NCBI GenBank assembly: GCA_035255045.1
Contig: DATFAA010000056.1
Location: 1-30,830, forward strand
From: JAGTRP01 sp035255045
GTDB lineage: Bacteria > Pseudomonadota > Gammaproteobacteria > Burkholderiales > Rhodocyclaceae
Reading direction: 5' to 3'
DNA: 30,830 nt
Shown here: positions 22,530 to 30,830 of the stretch, piece by piece
Layout of the letters: each line of letters begins with the position of its first letter
Position numbering within the stretch: the stretch's first letter is position 1
The notes under the pieces: generated by a model
The model's database searches: none
Seen by the model: only the letters and a program-made list of their open reading frames with translations
Told to the model about the DNA's origin: nothing
Translations under genes and position numbers: made by a program

Positions 22530-25500
22530 TCGAGTCCCTGATCCGCGCCGCCCTCAAGCAGCGGCTGGTGGTGGCGGTGATCGCCGCCGTCCTGCTCTTC
22601 TTCGGCATCGACGCCGCCCGCAAGCTGTCGGTGGATGCCTTCCCGGACGTGACCAACGTCCAGGTCCAGATCGCCACCGAGGCCCCCGGCCGTTCCCCCG
22701 AGGAGGTGGAGCGCTTCGCCACCGTGCCCCTGGAGGTGGCCATGACCGGCCTGCCCGGGCTCACCGAGATGCGCTCCCTCAACAAGCCGGGGCTGTCCCT
22801 CATCACCCTGGTATTCACCGACGCCACCGACGTCTATTTCGCCCGCCAGCTCGTCATGGAGCGCCTGCTGGAAGTGGGCTCCCGCCTGCCGGCCGGGCTG
22901 ACCCCGGTGCTGGGGCCGGTGTCCACCGGCCTCGGGGAGGTCTATCAATACACCCTGGAACGCCCGGACGACGGCAGCCGCACCCTCACCGAGGAGGAGC
23001 TGACCCAGCGCCGCATCGCCCAGGACTGGGTGGTGCGGCCCCTGCTGCGCTCCATCCCCGGGGTGGCGGAGATCAACTCCCAAGGGGGCTTCGTCAAGCA
23101 GTACCAGATCCTGGTGAACCCGGACCGGCTGCGCCACTACCACCTCTCCATCGCCGACGTGTACCTGGCGGTGGGGCGCAACAACGCCAACGCCGGCGGC
23201 GGCGTGCTGCCCCAGTACGCCGAGCAGTACCTGATCCGCGGCGTCGGCCTGGTGCGGGACCTGGACGACCTGCGGGCCATCGTCCTCAAGGAAAAGGACG
23301 GCGTGCCGGTCTACGTCCGGGACGTGGCGGAGGTTTCCCTCGGCCATGACGTCCGCCAGGGCGCCCTGGTGAAGAACGGCGTCACCGAGTCGGTGGGCGG
23401 CGTGGTCATGATGATCGCCGGCGGCAACGCCAAGGCGGTGGTCAGCAAGATCAAGGCGCGGGTCGACGAGATCAACGCCAAGGACATGCTCCCCGGCGGC
23501 CTCCGGATCGTGCCCTACTACGACCGCTCGGAGCTGGTGGACGCCGCCCTGTGGACGGTGACCAAGGTGCTGCTGGAAGGCGTGGTGCTGGTGGTGGCGG
23601 TGCTCTTCCTCTTCCTGGGGGACGTGCGCTCCTCCCTGATCGTGGTCGCCACCCTGGTGCTGACCCCGCTCCTCACCTTCATGGCCATGAATTACCTGGG
23701 GCTCTCCGCCAACCTCATGTCCCTGGGCGGCCTGGCCATCGCCATCGGCCTCATGGTGGACGGCTCGGTGGTGGTGGTGGAAAACGCCTTCGCCCAGCTC
23801 GGCAACCCCGCCCACCGCGGCGAAAGCCAGGTGCGGGTCATCCTGCGGGCGGTGGTGGAGGTGGCGACGCCGGTGATCTTCGGGGTCGGCATCATCATCC
23901 TGGTCTTCCTGCCCCTCATGACGCTGGAAGGCATGGAAGGCAAGATGTTCGCGCCCCTGGCCTACACCATCGCCATCGCCCTGGCCATTTCCCTGGTGCT
24001 GTCCCTGACCCTGTCGCCGGTGCTGTCCACCTACCTCCTGAAGCCGCCGGCCCACGACGGGGACCACGACACCCGGCTGATCGCCGCCATCAAGCGCCCC
24101 TACATGCGCCTCCTGGAACTGGCCCTGGCCAACCAGAAGAAGACAGTGGTGGCGGCGGTCGCGACCTTCGCCGTGGCCGTGGCCCTGGTGCCCTTCCTGG
24201 GCTCGGCCTTCATCCCGGAGATGAAGGAAGGCTCGGTGGTGCCGGGCATCAACCGGGTGCCCAACATTTCCCTGGACGAATCCATCCGCATGGAAAACCA
24301 GGCCATGAAGCTGGTGATGGAAGTGCCGGGAGTGAAGTCGGCGGTCTCCGGCGTCGGCCGCGGCGAAAGCCCCGCCGACCCCCAGGGGCCCAACGAGTCC
24401 ACTCCCATCGTCAGCCTCAAGCCCCGGGCCGAGTGGCCCGCTGGCTGGAACCAGGACGACATCGCCGAGGCCATCCGGGACAAGCTCAAAGCCCTGCCCG
24501 GGGTCCAGATCGTCATGGCCCAGCCCATTTCCGACCGGGTGGACGAGATGGTCACCGGGGTGCGCTCGGACATCGCCGTCAAGGTCTTCGGCGACGACCT
24601 GGACCAGCTCAAGAAGCTCGCCAACCAGATTTCCAAGGTGGCCCAGGGCATCCAGGGCGCCCAGGACCTGCGGGTGGAGCGGGTCACCGGCCAGCAGTAC
24701 CTGCAGGTGGAGATCGACCGCCAGGCCATCGCCCGCCTGGGGCTCAATGTCGCCGACGTGAACGACCTCCTGGAGACGGCGGTGGGCGGTAAGGTGGCCA
24801 CGGAAATCTTCGAGGGGGAGCGCCGCTTCCCGGCGGTGGTGCGCCTGCCCGAGGGCTTCCGCAACAATATCGAGGCCATCTCCAATATCCTCCTCACCTC
24901 CCCGGATGGTGCCCAGGCCCGCCTGGCCGACGTCGCCCGCATCCGGGTGGCCGACGGCCCGGCGCAGATTTCCCGGGAGCTGGGCAAGCGCCGCATCGTC
25001 GTCGGGGTCAATGTGAAGGACCGGGACCTGGGCAGCTTCGTGGCCGAACTGCAGCAGAAGGTGGATCGGGAAGTGAAGCTGCCGGAAGGCTATTACCTGG
25101 AGTGGGGCGGCCAGTTCCAGAACATGGAGCGGGCCCTCGGCCACCTGATGGTGATCATCCCCATCACCATTGGCGCCATCTTCTTCCTGCTCTTCCTGCT
25201 CTTCAATTCCCTGCGCTTCGCCACCCTGATCATCACCGTCCTGCCCTTTGCCTCCATCGGCGGCGTCTTCGGACTCTTCGCTACCGGCGAGTACCTGTCG
25301 GTGCCGGCTTCGGTGGGTTTCATCGCCCTCTGGGGCATCGCCGTGCTCAATGGGGTGGTGCTGGTATCCTATATCCGCAGCCTGCGCGAAGAGGGCAGGA
25401 GCGTCCGGGAGGCGGTGCTGGAGGGCGCCCGCCTGCGCTTCCGGCCGGTGATGATGACGGCGACCGTGGCCATGCTGGGCCTCATTCCCTTCCTCTTCTC

Positions 25501-25648
25501 CACCGGCCCCGGCTCGGAAGTCCAGCGCCCCCTGGCCATCGTCGTCATTGGCGGACTCATAACATCAACCCTCCTGACCCTGGTCGTGCTGCCCACCCTC
25601 TACCGGTGGTTCGACCGGGAACTGGAAGAGGAGACCGTGGAAGCATGA
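22526..25648 (+). CDS. czcA: CzcA/CusA-family heavy-metal RND efflux pump
   Basis: A 1040-residue inner-membrane proton-driven exporter with the 12-helix RND layout and two large periplasmic loops. DAFPDVTNVQVQI near the N-terminus is typical of the HME subfamily. Helix 4 reads AIAIGLMVDG: Asp412 and Glu419 match Asp408 and Glu415 of CzcA, but CzcA Asp402 is Ala406, as in CusA. The three CusA methionines that bind Cu(I) are not conserved (for example RVDEMVTG in place of RIDMLSTG), so divalent ions such as Zn, Co, Cd or Ni are more likely than Cu/Ag. Co-transcribed with CzcC, CzcB and a PII-like gene. Confidence 0.95.
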   Translation: MIESLIRAALKQRLVVAVIAAVLLFFGIDAARKLSVDAFPDVTNVQVQIATEAPGRSPEEVERFATVPLEVAMTGLPGLTEMRSLNKPGLSLITLVFTDATDVYFARQLVMERLLEVGSRLPAGLTPVLGPVSTGLGEVYQYTLERPDDGSRTLTEEELTQRRIAQDWVVRPLLRSIPGVAEINSQGGFVKQYQILVNPDRLRHYHLSIADVYLAVGRNNANAGGGVLPQYAEQYLIRGVGLVRDLDDLRAIVLKEKDGVPVYVRDVAEVSLGHDVRQGALVKNGVTESVGGVVMMIAGGNAKAVVSKIKARVDEINAKDMLPGGLRIVPYYDRSELVDAALWTVTKVLLEGVVLVVAVLFLFLGDVRSSLIVVATLVLTPLLTFMAMNYLGLSANLMSLGGLAIAIGLMVDGSVVVVENAFAQLGNPAHRGESQVRVILRAVVEVATPVIFGVGIIILVFLPLMTLEGMEGKMFAPLAYTIAIALAISLVLSLTLSPVLSTYLLKPPAHDGDHDTRLIAAIKRPYMRLLELALANQKKTVVAAVATFAVAVALVPFLGSAFIPEMKEGSVVPGINRVPNISLDESIRMENQAMKLVMEVPGVKSAVSGVGRGESPADPQGPNESTPIVSLKPRAEWPAGWNQDDIAEAIRDKLKALPGVQIVMAQPISDRVDEMVTGVRSDIAVKVFGDDLDQLKKLANQISKVAQGIQGAQDLRVERVTGQQYLQVEIDRQAIARLGLNVADVNDLLETAVGGKVATEIFEGERRFPAVVRLPEGFRNNIEAISNILLTSPDGAQARLADVARIRVADGPAQISRELGKRRIVVGVNVKDRDLGSFVAELQQKVDREVKLPEGYYLEWGGQFQNMERALGHLMVIIPITIGAIFFLLFLLFNSLRFATLIITVLPFASIGGVFGLFATGEYLSVPASVGFIALWGIAVLNGVVLVSYIRSLREEGRSVREAVLEGARLRFRPVMMTATVAMLGLIPFLFSTGPGSEVQRPLAIVVIGGLITSTLLTLVVLPTLYRWFDRELEEETVEA

Positions 25649-25980
25649 AGGAAATCAAAGCCATCATCCGCCCCAACAAGCTGGCGGCCCTGCGGGACGC
25701 CCTGCGGGAGCTGCCGGAATTCCCCGGCATGACGGTGAGCAAGGCCGAGGGCTGCTCGGCCCTGGCCCGCCACACCCAGCGCCAGAACATCAAGGAGCAG
25801 CTGACCGACTACACGGCCAAGGTGCGCATCGAGATCGTCGCCCCGGACGAGGCGGTGGATGCCATGGTCGATTGCATCGTCAAGGTGGCCCAGACTGGCC
25901 ATGTCGGCGACGGCCTGGTGTGGGTCACCGACGTCGGCCGGGCGGTCTTCATCCACAAGACCATGCCGGGGCCCGGCTAG
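25645..25980 (+). CDS. PII-like signal protein linked to the metal efflux operon (PII-NG type)
   Basis: A 111-residue GlnB-fold protein. The N-terminus MKEIKAIIRPNKLAALRDAL and the C-terminal AQTGHVGDGLVWVTDVGRAVFI align with GlnB, but ligand and modification positions differ. The B-loop Lys85 is His86 and Lys90 is Leu91; the T-loop region (GCSALARHTQRQNIKEQLTDY) lacks the canonical uridylylation surroundings. This matches the nitrogen-unrelated PII group found beside heavy-metal RND pumps. It overlaps czcA by 4 bp (ATGA), so it is made together with the pump and may sense metal or nucleotide or regulate the transporter (inference). Confidence 0.9.
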   Translation: MKEIKAIIRPNKLAALRDALRELPEFPGMTVSKAEGCSALARHTQRQNIKEQLTDYTAKVRIEIVAPDEAVDAMVDCIVKVAQTGHVGDGLVWVTDVGRAVFIHKTMPGPG

Positions 25981-26891
25981 GACGAGGCAAGCGGGCTGGC
26001 GGTGCCCTGCAGGGGCGAGGCGTAGAGGGCTTCGATCGCCGGGTGGCGGATGCGCCGCTCGTTGGAGATGGCGTAGATCTGTTCCTGGACTCCGGGCATC
26101 GGGCCGATGGGCTCGGCCTCGAGCTGCCGCCGCACTTCGCCGGCCAGGGCGAGGGGGGCGGGGAAGATGCCCAGGCCGGAACGGCCGAAGGTCTGGAGGA
26201 GGGCGCTGTCCTCGTATTCGCCGACGATGTCGGGGCGGATGCCGTTGCTCTCCAGCCAGCGGTCGATTTGGCCCCGCACCATGTTGTGGCGGGTGGGCAG
26301 CAGCAGCGGCGCGCCCTGCAGGCAGGCCGGGAAGTTGGCGGTGTAGCGCTCGGCCAGGGGCCGGGTTCCGAAGAGGCCAACGTCCAATTCACCCAGGGAA
26401 TGGTTGAAGACCCGCAGGTTGCCGCCGCTCGGCGCCGGCCGGTCGGTGAGGACCACGTCCAGCTTGTGCAGCGCCAGGTCGGCCAGGAGGTCCTGGAATT
26501 CGCCCTCGTGGCAGATGAGGCGCATGTTGTCGAGCTTTTCCATGACCGAGGTCAGCAGCCGGTGGGCCACCAGCTTCGGCAGGCCGTCGGAGATGCCCGC
26601 CACCAGGCGCAGGCTGCGGGTGCCGTCGGCGGCCTCCAGGGCGTCCACCATCTGCTCCCCGAGCTGGAATATCTGGTCGGCGTAGCCGAGGGCGACACGG
26701 CCGGCCTCGGTCAGCACCAGGCCCCGCCCCTGGGCGGCGAACAGGGCCTTGCCCAGGGCGCGCTCGAGGAGCGCGAGCTGGCCGCTCACGGTCTGGACGG
26801 CGACGCCGAGGCGGTCTGCAGCCCGGGTGACGCTGCCCTCCTGGGCCACCACCCAGAAGTAATGCAAGTGCTTGTAATTGAGCTTGGCCAC
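25977..26891 (-). CDS. NhaR-like LysR-family transcriptional regulator
   Basis: A 304-residue LysR-type regulator starting with GTG. The N-terminal winged helix-turn-helix KLNYKHLHYFWVVAQEGSV and TVSGQLALLERALGKALF resemble NhaR, the Na+/H+ antiporter activator. The effector domain has VAGISDGLPKLVAH and ends EAEPIGPMPGVQEQIYAISNERR, also NhaR-like. No nhaA antiporter gene is nearby, so the target is unknown; in E. coli NhaR responds to Na+. Last gene of the lgt operon, 4 bp after the preceding stop; its stop overlaps the PII-like gene tail by 4 bp. Confidence 0.88.
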   Translation of the reverse strand: MAKLNYKHLHYFWVVAQEGSVTRAADRLGVAVQTVSGQLALLERALGKALFAAQGRGLVLTEAGRVALGYADQIFQLGEQMVDALEAADGTRSLRLVAGISDGLPKLVAHRLLTSVMEKLDNMRLICHEGEFQDLLADLALHKLDVVLTDRPAPSGGNLRVFNHSLGELDVGLFGTRPLAERYTANFPACLQGAPLLLPTRHNMVRGQIDRWLESNGIRPDIVGEYEDSALLQTFGRSGLGIFPAPLALAGEVRRQLEAEPIGPMPGVQEQIYAISNERRIRHPAIEALYASPLQGTASPLASS

Positions 26892-26895
26892 GGCT

Positions 26896-27669
26896 TCAGT
26901 CCTGCTCCAGGCCGGCCACGGATTTCTCCAGCTCCGCCAGCAGGGCCTGTACGGTGGCGAGGCGGGTCTCGCTGCTGTCCAGGTCCACCCGCTCGCCGGG
27001 CTTGGGGGTCAGGAGCCGCACCAGGTGGTGGGCCATGGCGCTGATGTCGTCCAGGTCCAGGGGCTCGGCCAGGCGGGCGATGTCCTCGGCCGCCACCCGG
27101 ATGCCGTAGGCGTCGGCGGGCAGGGCGGTGAGGGCTTCCTGAATGCGCTCCAGGCAATCGCCGGCTTCCTCGATGAAGAGGCGATCGAGGATGGGGGAGC
27201 GCACCTGGGCGGCGTACTGGGGATCGGCGCAGCGCTCGAGGCGCTCGGCGAAGTGCCGGGCCCGGTCCGGGAAGGCGTCCTGTTCCAGGCTGTCGGGCAG
27301 GGACAGGGACTCGAAGGTGGCGGTGAAGGCCGCCGCCAGCCGCGGATCGCTGACCGCCTCGCCTTCCTCCAGGCGGTCGGTGGCGCTGGCCAGGGCCTCG
27401 GCCAGGCGCAGGCAGGCCGGATCCGCCAGTTCGAGGGCGGTGCCGTAGAGTTCGAACACCGCCGGCCGCAGGCCGGCGAGGCCATGCTCATGGCGCTCGA
27501 ACCAGAGGGCGGCGAGGCGGCCGCAGGTCTCCTGCCAGCGCTTGGCAGCTTCCGGCGGAAAGCGGGATTTCTTGGCCTTGCCCACCCAGGGCAGGATGGA
27601 CGCGGTGGCGTCCAGGGTGGGGGCCAGGGCCGCCCGCGTCTCCTCGAACTGGTCGTCCGGCTCTGCCAT
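26896..27669 (-). CDS. Uncharacterised helical protein (257 aa)
   Basis: A soluble, acidic, almost entirely alpha-helical protein with no signal peptide or membrane helix. The helix LFIEEAGDCLERIQEAL (164-180) and the region to 221 (EDIARLAEPLDLDDISAMAHHLVRLLTP) vaguely recall histidine-phosphotransfer or CheA-type four-helix bundles, but no HxxKG motif is present, so this is only a resemblance. Leu/Ala/Glu-rich heptads continue to the C-terminus (ALLAELEKSVAGLEQD). Start ATG overlaps the preceding VOC gene stop by 1 bp (TGATG). I do not recognise a named family. It lies in the operon with lgt, VOC and nhaR. Confidence 0.8.
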   Translation of the reverse strand: MAEPDDQFEETRAALAPTLDATASILPWVGKAKKSRFPPEAAKRWQETCGRLAALWFERHEHGLAGLRPAVFELYGTALELADPACLRLAEALASATDRLEEGEAVSDPRLAAAFTATFESLSLPDSLEQDAFPDRARHFAERLERCADPQYAAQVRSPILDRLFIEEAGDCLERIQEALTALPADAYGIRVAAEDIARLAEPLDLDDISAMAHHLVRLLTPKPGERVDLDSSETRLATVQALLAELEKSVAGLEQD

Positions 27670-28148
27670 CAGCCGGCCAGCTTGGCGAAAGCGTCCACCA
27701 CTTCGGGCGGGGCCTGGACCAGTTCGATGAGGACGCCTTCGCCGCCGATGGGGGATTCCTCGTTGCCCTTGGGGTGCAGGAAGCAGATGTCGAAGCCGGC
27801 GGCGCCCTTGCGGATGCCGCCGGGGGCGAAGCGCACGCCGTTGGCGGACAGCCACTCCACCGCCTTGGGCAGGTCGTCGATCCACAGGCCGACATGGTTC
27901 AGGGGGGTGGCATGGACGGCGGGCTTCTTCTCAGGGTCGAGGGGCTGCATGAGGTCCACTTCCACCTTGAAGGGGCCCTTGCCCATGGCGCAGATGTCCT
28001 CATCGACGTTTTCCCGCTCGCTGACGAAATTGCCGGTCACTTCCAGGCCGAACATGTCGACCCAGAGGGTGCGCAGCTTGTCCTTGGAGGGGCCGCCGAT
28101 GGCGATCTGCTGGATGCCGAGGACCTTGAAGGGGCGGGGGTTGCTCAT
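27669..28148 (-). CDS. VOC-superfamily (glyoxalase-like) protein
   Basis: A 159-residue vicinal-oxygen-chelate protein with two beta-alpha-beta-beta-beta modules. Likely metal ligands are the His in LNHVGLWIDD (second module) and the Glu in VLIELVQAP at the end; the first-module VEVDL provides another acid, but the usual first His is Gln (IQQIAIGG), so the metal site is modified. SFERENV-like and HPKGNEES segments suggest relation to lactoylglutathione lyase or methylmalonyl-CoA epimerase-like proteins; the reaction is unknown. It overlaps lgt by 4 bp (ATGA) and the next gene by 1 bp. Confidence 0.88.
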   Translation of the reverse strand: MSNPRPFKVLGIQQIAIGGPSKDKLRTLWVDMFGLEVTGNFVSERENVDEDICAMGKGPFKVEVDLMQPLDPEKKPAVHATPLNHVGLWIDDLPKAVEWLSANGVRFAPGGIRKGAAGFDICFLHPKGNEESPIGGEGVLIELVQAPPEVVDAFAKLAG

Positions 28149-28942
28149 GCTTTATTCCTTTTCTGATAAGCGAGGTAAATCATCACCAGGCCGGCCAGGA
28201 TCATGGGCAGGGACAGCCACTGGCCCATGCTCACGGTGTAGGAGTGGCCGAAGATGCCGGTATCCGGCTCCCGGAAATATTCGACGATGAAACGGAAAAT
28301 ACCATAGCCGGTGAGGAAGACGCCCGATACGGCGCCCCGGGGCCGCTCCCGGCCGGAGTAGAGCCACAGGATGGCGAACAGCGCCAGGCCTTCGAGCCCG
28401 GCGTGGTAGAGCTGGGAAGGATGGCGGGGCAGGGCGTCGCCGGCCTGGGGGAAGACCATGGCCCAGGGCAGGGAAGGGTCGGCAGGCCGGCCCCACAGCT
28501 CGCCGTTGATGAAGTTGCCGATGCGCCCGGCCATGAGGCCCAGGGGCACCAGGGGGGCGATGAAGTCGGTCACTTCCAGCCAGGATTTGCGGTACTTGCG
28601 CGCCCACAGGGTCATGGCCACCAGGACGCCGAGGAAACCGCCGTGGAAGCTCATGCCGCCCTTCCAGACGGCGACGATCTCCAGGGGGTTGGAGAAGTAG
28701 TAGCCGGGTTCGTAGAACAGCACCTGGCCGAGCCGGCCGCCCAGGATGACCCCGAGCACGCCGTAGAAGAGGAGGTCGTCGAGCTGCTCCACGGTCCACC
28801 CCGACTGGGGGCGGCGCAGGATGCGATGGCGCCCGAGGAGGAAGAACTGGGCGAAGGCCAGCAGGTACATGAGGCCGTACCAGCGCACGGCCAGTGGGCC
28901 GAGGGAGAAGGCGACCGGGTCGAACTGGGGGTGGAGGAGCAT
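28145..28942 (-). CDS. lgt: Prolipoprotein diacylglyceryl transferase
   Basis: A 265-residue inner-membrane enzyme that transfers diacylglycerol from phosphatidylglycerol to the lipobox Cys of prolipoproteins. The N-terminus HPQFDPVAFSLGPLAVRWYGLMY is typical; the signature GRIGNFINGELWGR and the upstream FHGGFLG (catalytic His) are intact, and seven hydrophobic helices are visible. The ATG at 28942 gives the family-standard N-terminus; an in-frame start at 28972 would add ten residues. First gene of a four-gene minus-strand operon divergent from ilvD. It would modify the CzcB lipoprotein seen here. Confidence 0.96.
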   Translation of the reverse strand: MLLHPQFDPVAFSLGPLAVRWYGLMYLLAFAQFFLLGRHRILRRPQSGWTVEQLDDLLFYGVLGVILGGRLGQVLFYEPGYYFSNPLEIVAVWKGGMSFHGGFLGVLVAMTLWARKYRKSWLEVTDFIAPLVPLGLMAGRIGNFINGELWGRPADPSLPWAMVFPQAGDALPRHPSQLYHAGLEGLALFAILWLYSGRERPRGAVSGVFLTGYGIFRFIVEYFREPDTGIFGHSYTVSMGQWLSLPMILAGLVMIYLAYQKRNKA

Positions 28943-28971
28943 CGGCGGGGGGATTGGGCTAGAATTCCGCA

Positions 28972-28979
28972 ATTATAGT
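28972..28979. promoter_or_regulatory. Overlapping divergent -10 elements for lgt and ilvD
   Basis: On the minus strand, TATAAT (28972-28977) faces lgt; on the plus strand, TATAGT (28974-28979) faces ilvD. Good -35 boxes are not evident for either. The two promoters would share the same DNA and so compete. Confidence 0.35.
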
Positions 28980-29014
28980 TGGTGCCGCCCGGCACAGCCC
29001 CCTGGAGTACCGTT

Positions 29015-30830
29015 ATGCCCCAATACCGTTCCCATACCTCCACCCACGGCCGCAACATGGCCGGCGCCCGCGCCCTCTGGCGCGCCACCGGCATGAAGGA
29101 CAACGACTTCGGCAAGCCCATCATCGCCGTGGTCAATTCCTTCACCCAGTTCGTGCCGGGCCATGTGCACCTGAAGGACCTCGGCCAGCTGGTGGCCCGG
29201 GAGATCGAGGCGGCCGGCGGCATCGCCAAGGAATTCAACACCATCGCCATCGACGACGGCATCGCCATGGGCCACGCCGGCATGCTCTATTCCCTGCCCA
29301 GCCGGGACCTCATCGCCGATTCCGTGGAATACATGTGCAACGCCCACTGCGCCGATGCCATGGTCTGCATCTCCAACTGCGACAAGATCACCCCGGGGAT
29401 GCTGATGGCCGCCATGCGCCTCAACATCCCGGCCATCTTCGTCTCCGGCGGCCCCATGGAGGCCGGCAAGGTGAAGTGGGAGGGCAAGGTCATTTCCGTT
29501 GACCTCATCGACGCCATGATCAAGGCCGGCGACAGCAGCTGTTCCGACCAGGAAGTGGAGAATTTCGAGCGTTCCGCCTGCCCGACCTGCGGTTCCTGCT
29601 CCGGCATGTTCACCGCCAATTCCATGAACTGCCTGACCGAGGCTCTGGGCCTCTCCCTGCCCGGCAACGGCACCGTGGTCGCCACCCATGCCGACCGCAA
29701 GGAACTGTTCCTGCGGGCCGGCCGCACCATCGTCGAGCTGTGCAAGCGCTGGTACCAGCAGGAGGACGCTTCCGTGCTGCCGCGTTCCATCGCCTCCAAG
29801 CAGGCCTTCGAGAACGCCATGGCCCTGGACGTTTCCATGGGCGGCTCCACCAACACCGTACTCCACATCCTGGCGGCGGCCAGGGAGGCCGGCGTCGAAT
29901 TCACCATGCAGGACATCGACCGCATCTCCCGCAGGGTGCCCTGCCTGTGCAAGGTGGCGCCCGCCACCCAGGATTACCACGTCGAGGACGTGCATCGGGC
30001 CGGCGGCATCATGGGCATCCTCGGCGAACTGGACCGGGCTGGCCTCATCCACCGGGACACCCCGACCGTCCACGCCCGCACCCTGGGCGAAGCCATCGAT
30101 GTCTGGGATGTGGTGCGGGAGCGGGACGTCAAGGTCCACGACTTCTACCGGGCTGCCCCGGGCGGCATCCCGACCCAGACCGCCTTCTCCCAGGATCGCC
30201 GCTTCCACGAGCTGGACCTGGACCGCACCCACGGCTGCATCCGCAACGCGGCCAATGCCTATTCCCAGGACGGTGGCCTGGCGGTGCTCTACGGCAACAT
30301 CGCCGAGAACGGCTGCATCGTGAAGACCGCCGGAGTGGACGAGTCCATCTGGAAATTCACCGGTAAGGCCCGGGTCTACGAGAGCCAGGACGACGCCGTG
30401 GCCGGCATCCTGGGCGGCGAGGTGGTGGCCGGCGACGTGGTCATCGTCCGCTACGAGGGCCCCAAGGGCGGCCCCGGCATGCAGGAGATGCTCTATCCGA
30501 CCTCCTACCTGAAGTCCCGCGGCCTGGGCAAGGAATGCGCGCTGCTGACCGATGGCCGCTTCTCCGGCGGCACCTCCGGACTTTCCATCGGCCACGCCTC
30601 GCCCGAGGCGGCGGATGGCGGTGCCATCGGCCTGGTGGAGGACGGCGACACCATCGAGATCGACATCCCCAATCGCCGCATCCACCTGGCCATCTCCGGT
30701 GACGAGCTGGCCAGCCGCCGCGCCGCCATGGAAGCCAAGGGTGACAAGGCCTGGCAGCCCGCCCAGCGCGACCGGGTGGTGTCGGCCGCCCTGCAGGCCT
30801 ACGCCCTGATGACCACCTCCGCCGACAAGG
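29015..30830 (+). CDS. ilvD: Dihydroxy-acid dehydratase (partial, C-terminus outside the window)
   Basis: The first 605 codons are visible; the gene runs off the right edge, lacking about ten residues of the usual 616-619. IlvD converts dihydroxy-acids to 2-keto acids in Ile and Val synthesis using an oxygen-sensitive Fe-S cluster. Cluster and active-site blocks are present: SNCDKITPGM, ACPTCGSCSGMFTANSM, SMGGSTNTVLHILA, YEGPKGGPGMQEM and TDGRFSGGTSG. GGAG lies about 8 bp upstream of the ATG. It is divergent from lgt with a 72-bp gap. Confidence 0.97.
   Translation, partial: MPQYRSHTSTHGRNMAGARALWRATGMKDNDFGKPIIAVVNSFTQFVPGHVHLKDLGQLVAREIEAAGGIAKEFNTIAIDDGIAMGHAGMLYSLPSRDLIADSVEYMCNAHCADAMVCISNCDKITPGMLMAAMRLNIPAIFVSGGPMEAGKVKWEGKVISVDLIDAMIKAGDSSCSDQEVENFERSACPTCGSCSGMFTANSMNCLTEALGLSLPGNGTVVATHADRKELFLRAGRTIVELCKRWYQQEDASVLPRSIASKQAFENAMALDVSMGGSTNTVLHILAAAREAGVEFTMQDIDRISRRVPCLCKVAPATQDYHVEDVHRAGGIMGILGELDRAGLIHRDTPTVHARTLGEAIDVWDVVRERDVKVHDFYRAAPGGIPTQTAFSQDRRFHELDLDRTHGCIRNAANAYSQDGGLAVLYGNIAENGCIVKTAGVDESIWKFTGKARVYESQDDAVAGILGGEVVAGDVVIVRYEGPKGGPGMQEMLYPTSYLKSRGLGKECALLTDGRFSGGTSGLSIGHASPEAADGGAIGLVEDGDTIEIDIPNRRIHLAISGDELASRRAAMEAKGDKAWQPAQRDRVVSAALQAYALMTTSADK

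Noticed and set aside
22016..25144. 1042-codon reading frame on the minus strand opposite czcA and czcB
   Set aside because: His/Gln/Gly-rich antisense translation with no domain resemblance; czcA and czcB on the plus strand are certain.

Overview
The window is about 31 kb of dense, GC-rich chromosomal DNA with almost no non-coding space. It looks like a betaproteobacterium, most plausibly Rhodocyclales (for example an Azospira/Dechlorosoma-type organism). That is an inference from the cluster dacA - D-amino-acid aminotransferase - ybeD - lipB - lipA, the lgt/ilvD pair, the Rep helicase, cytochrome c5 and the metal-RND genes. I see no insertion sequence, prophage, CRISPR array, rRNA or integration site.

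Layout. (1) 1-2571, minus strand: a CheY-like receiver cut by the window edge, a methyl-accepting chemotaxis protein without a periplasmic sensor, a FixJ-type response regulator whose phospho-acceptor Asp is Glu, and a small membrane protein. (2) 2764-4301: a cytochrome P450 preceded by two near-identical 19-bp repeats resembling IscR sites, then tRNA-Arg(CCG) with its terminator. (3) 4419-8190: a membrane-anchored cytochrome c5, a small basic Asr-like periplasmic protein behind a strong terminator, Rep helicase and a DUF4197 protein. (4) 8385-13699: a CoA-transferase, a YihY/BrkB membrane protein, an alpha/beta hydrolase divergent from an OBAP (DUF1264) protein, a secreted cyanophycinase-family peptidase with a possible coupled leader ORF, and a small two-helix membrane protein. 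(5) 13882-18659: a PAS-PAS-GAF histidine kinase facing the lipoate/cell-wall operon. (6) 18693-25980: dacA, then divergently a czcCBA-like heavy-metal RND operon ending in a PII-like protein. (7) 25977-30830: a minus-strand operon lgt - VOC - unknown - nhaR-like, divergent from ilvD, which runs off the right edge.

How they fit together. The czcC-czcB-czcA-PII unit is one tightly coupled transcript: an 11-bp gap, then two 4-bp ATGA overlaps. It encodes a complete tripartite metal exporter plus a nitrogen-unrelated PII-type protein. LipB transfers octanoate to carrier domains and LipA inserts the sulfurs, and their genes abut exactly. dacA and the D-amino-acid aminotransferase link peptidoglycan trimming with D-amino-acid metabolism. 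The most interesting signals are regulatory or residue-level: the Asp-to-Glu response regulator, the P450 with IscR-like repeats and an atypical I helix, the OmpR-type tandem repeats before the Asr-like gene, the leader ORF at the cyanophycinase, the terminator packed against rep, and the hybrid CusA/CzcA signature of the RND pump.
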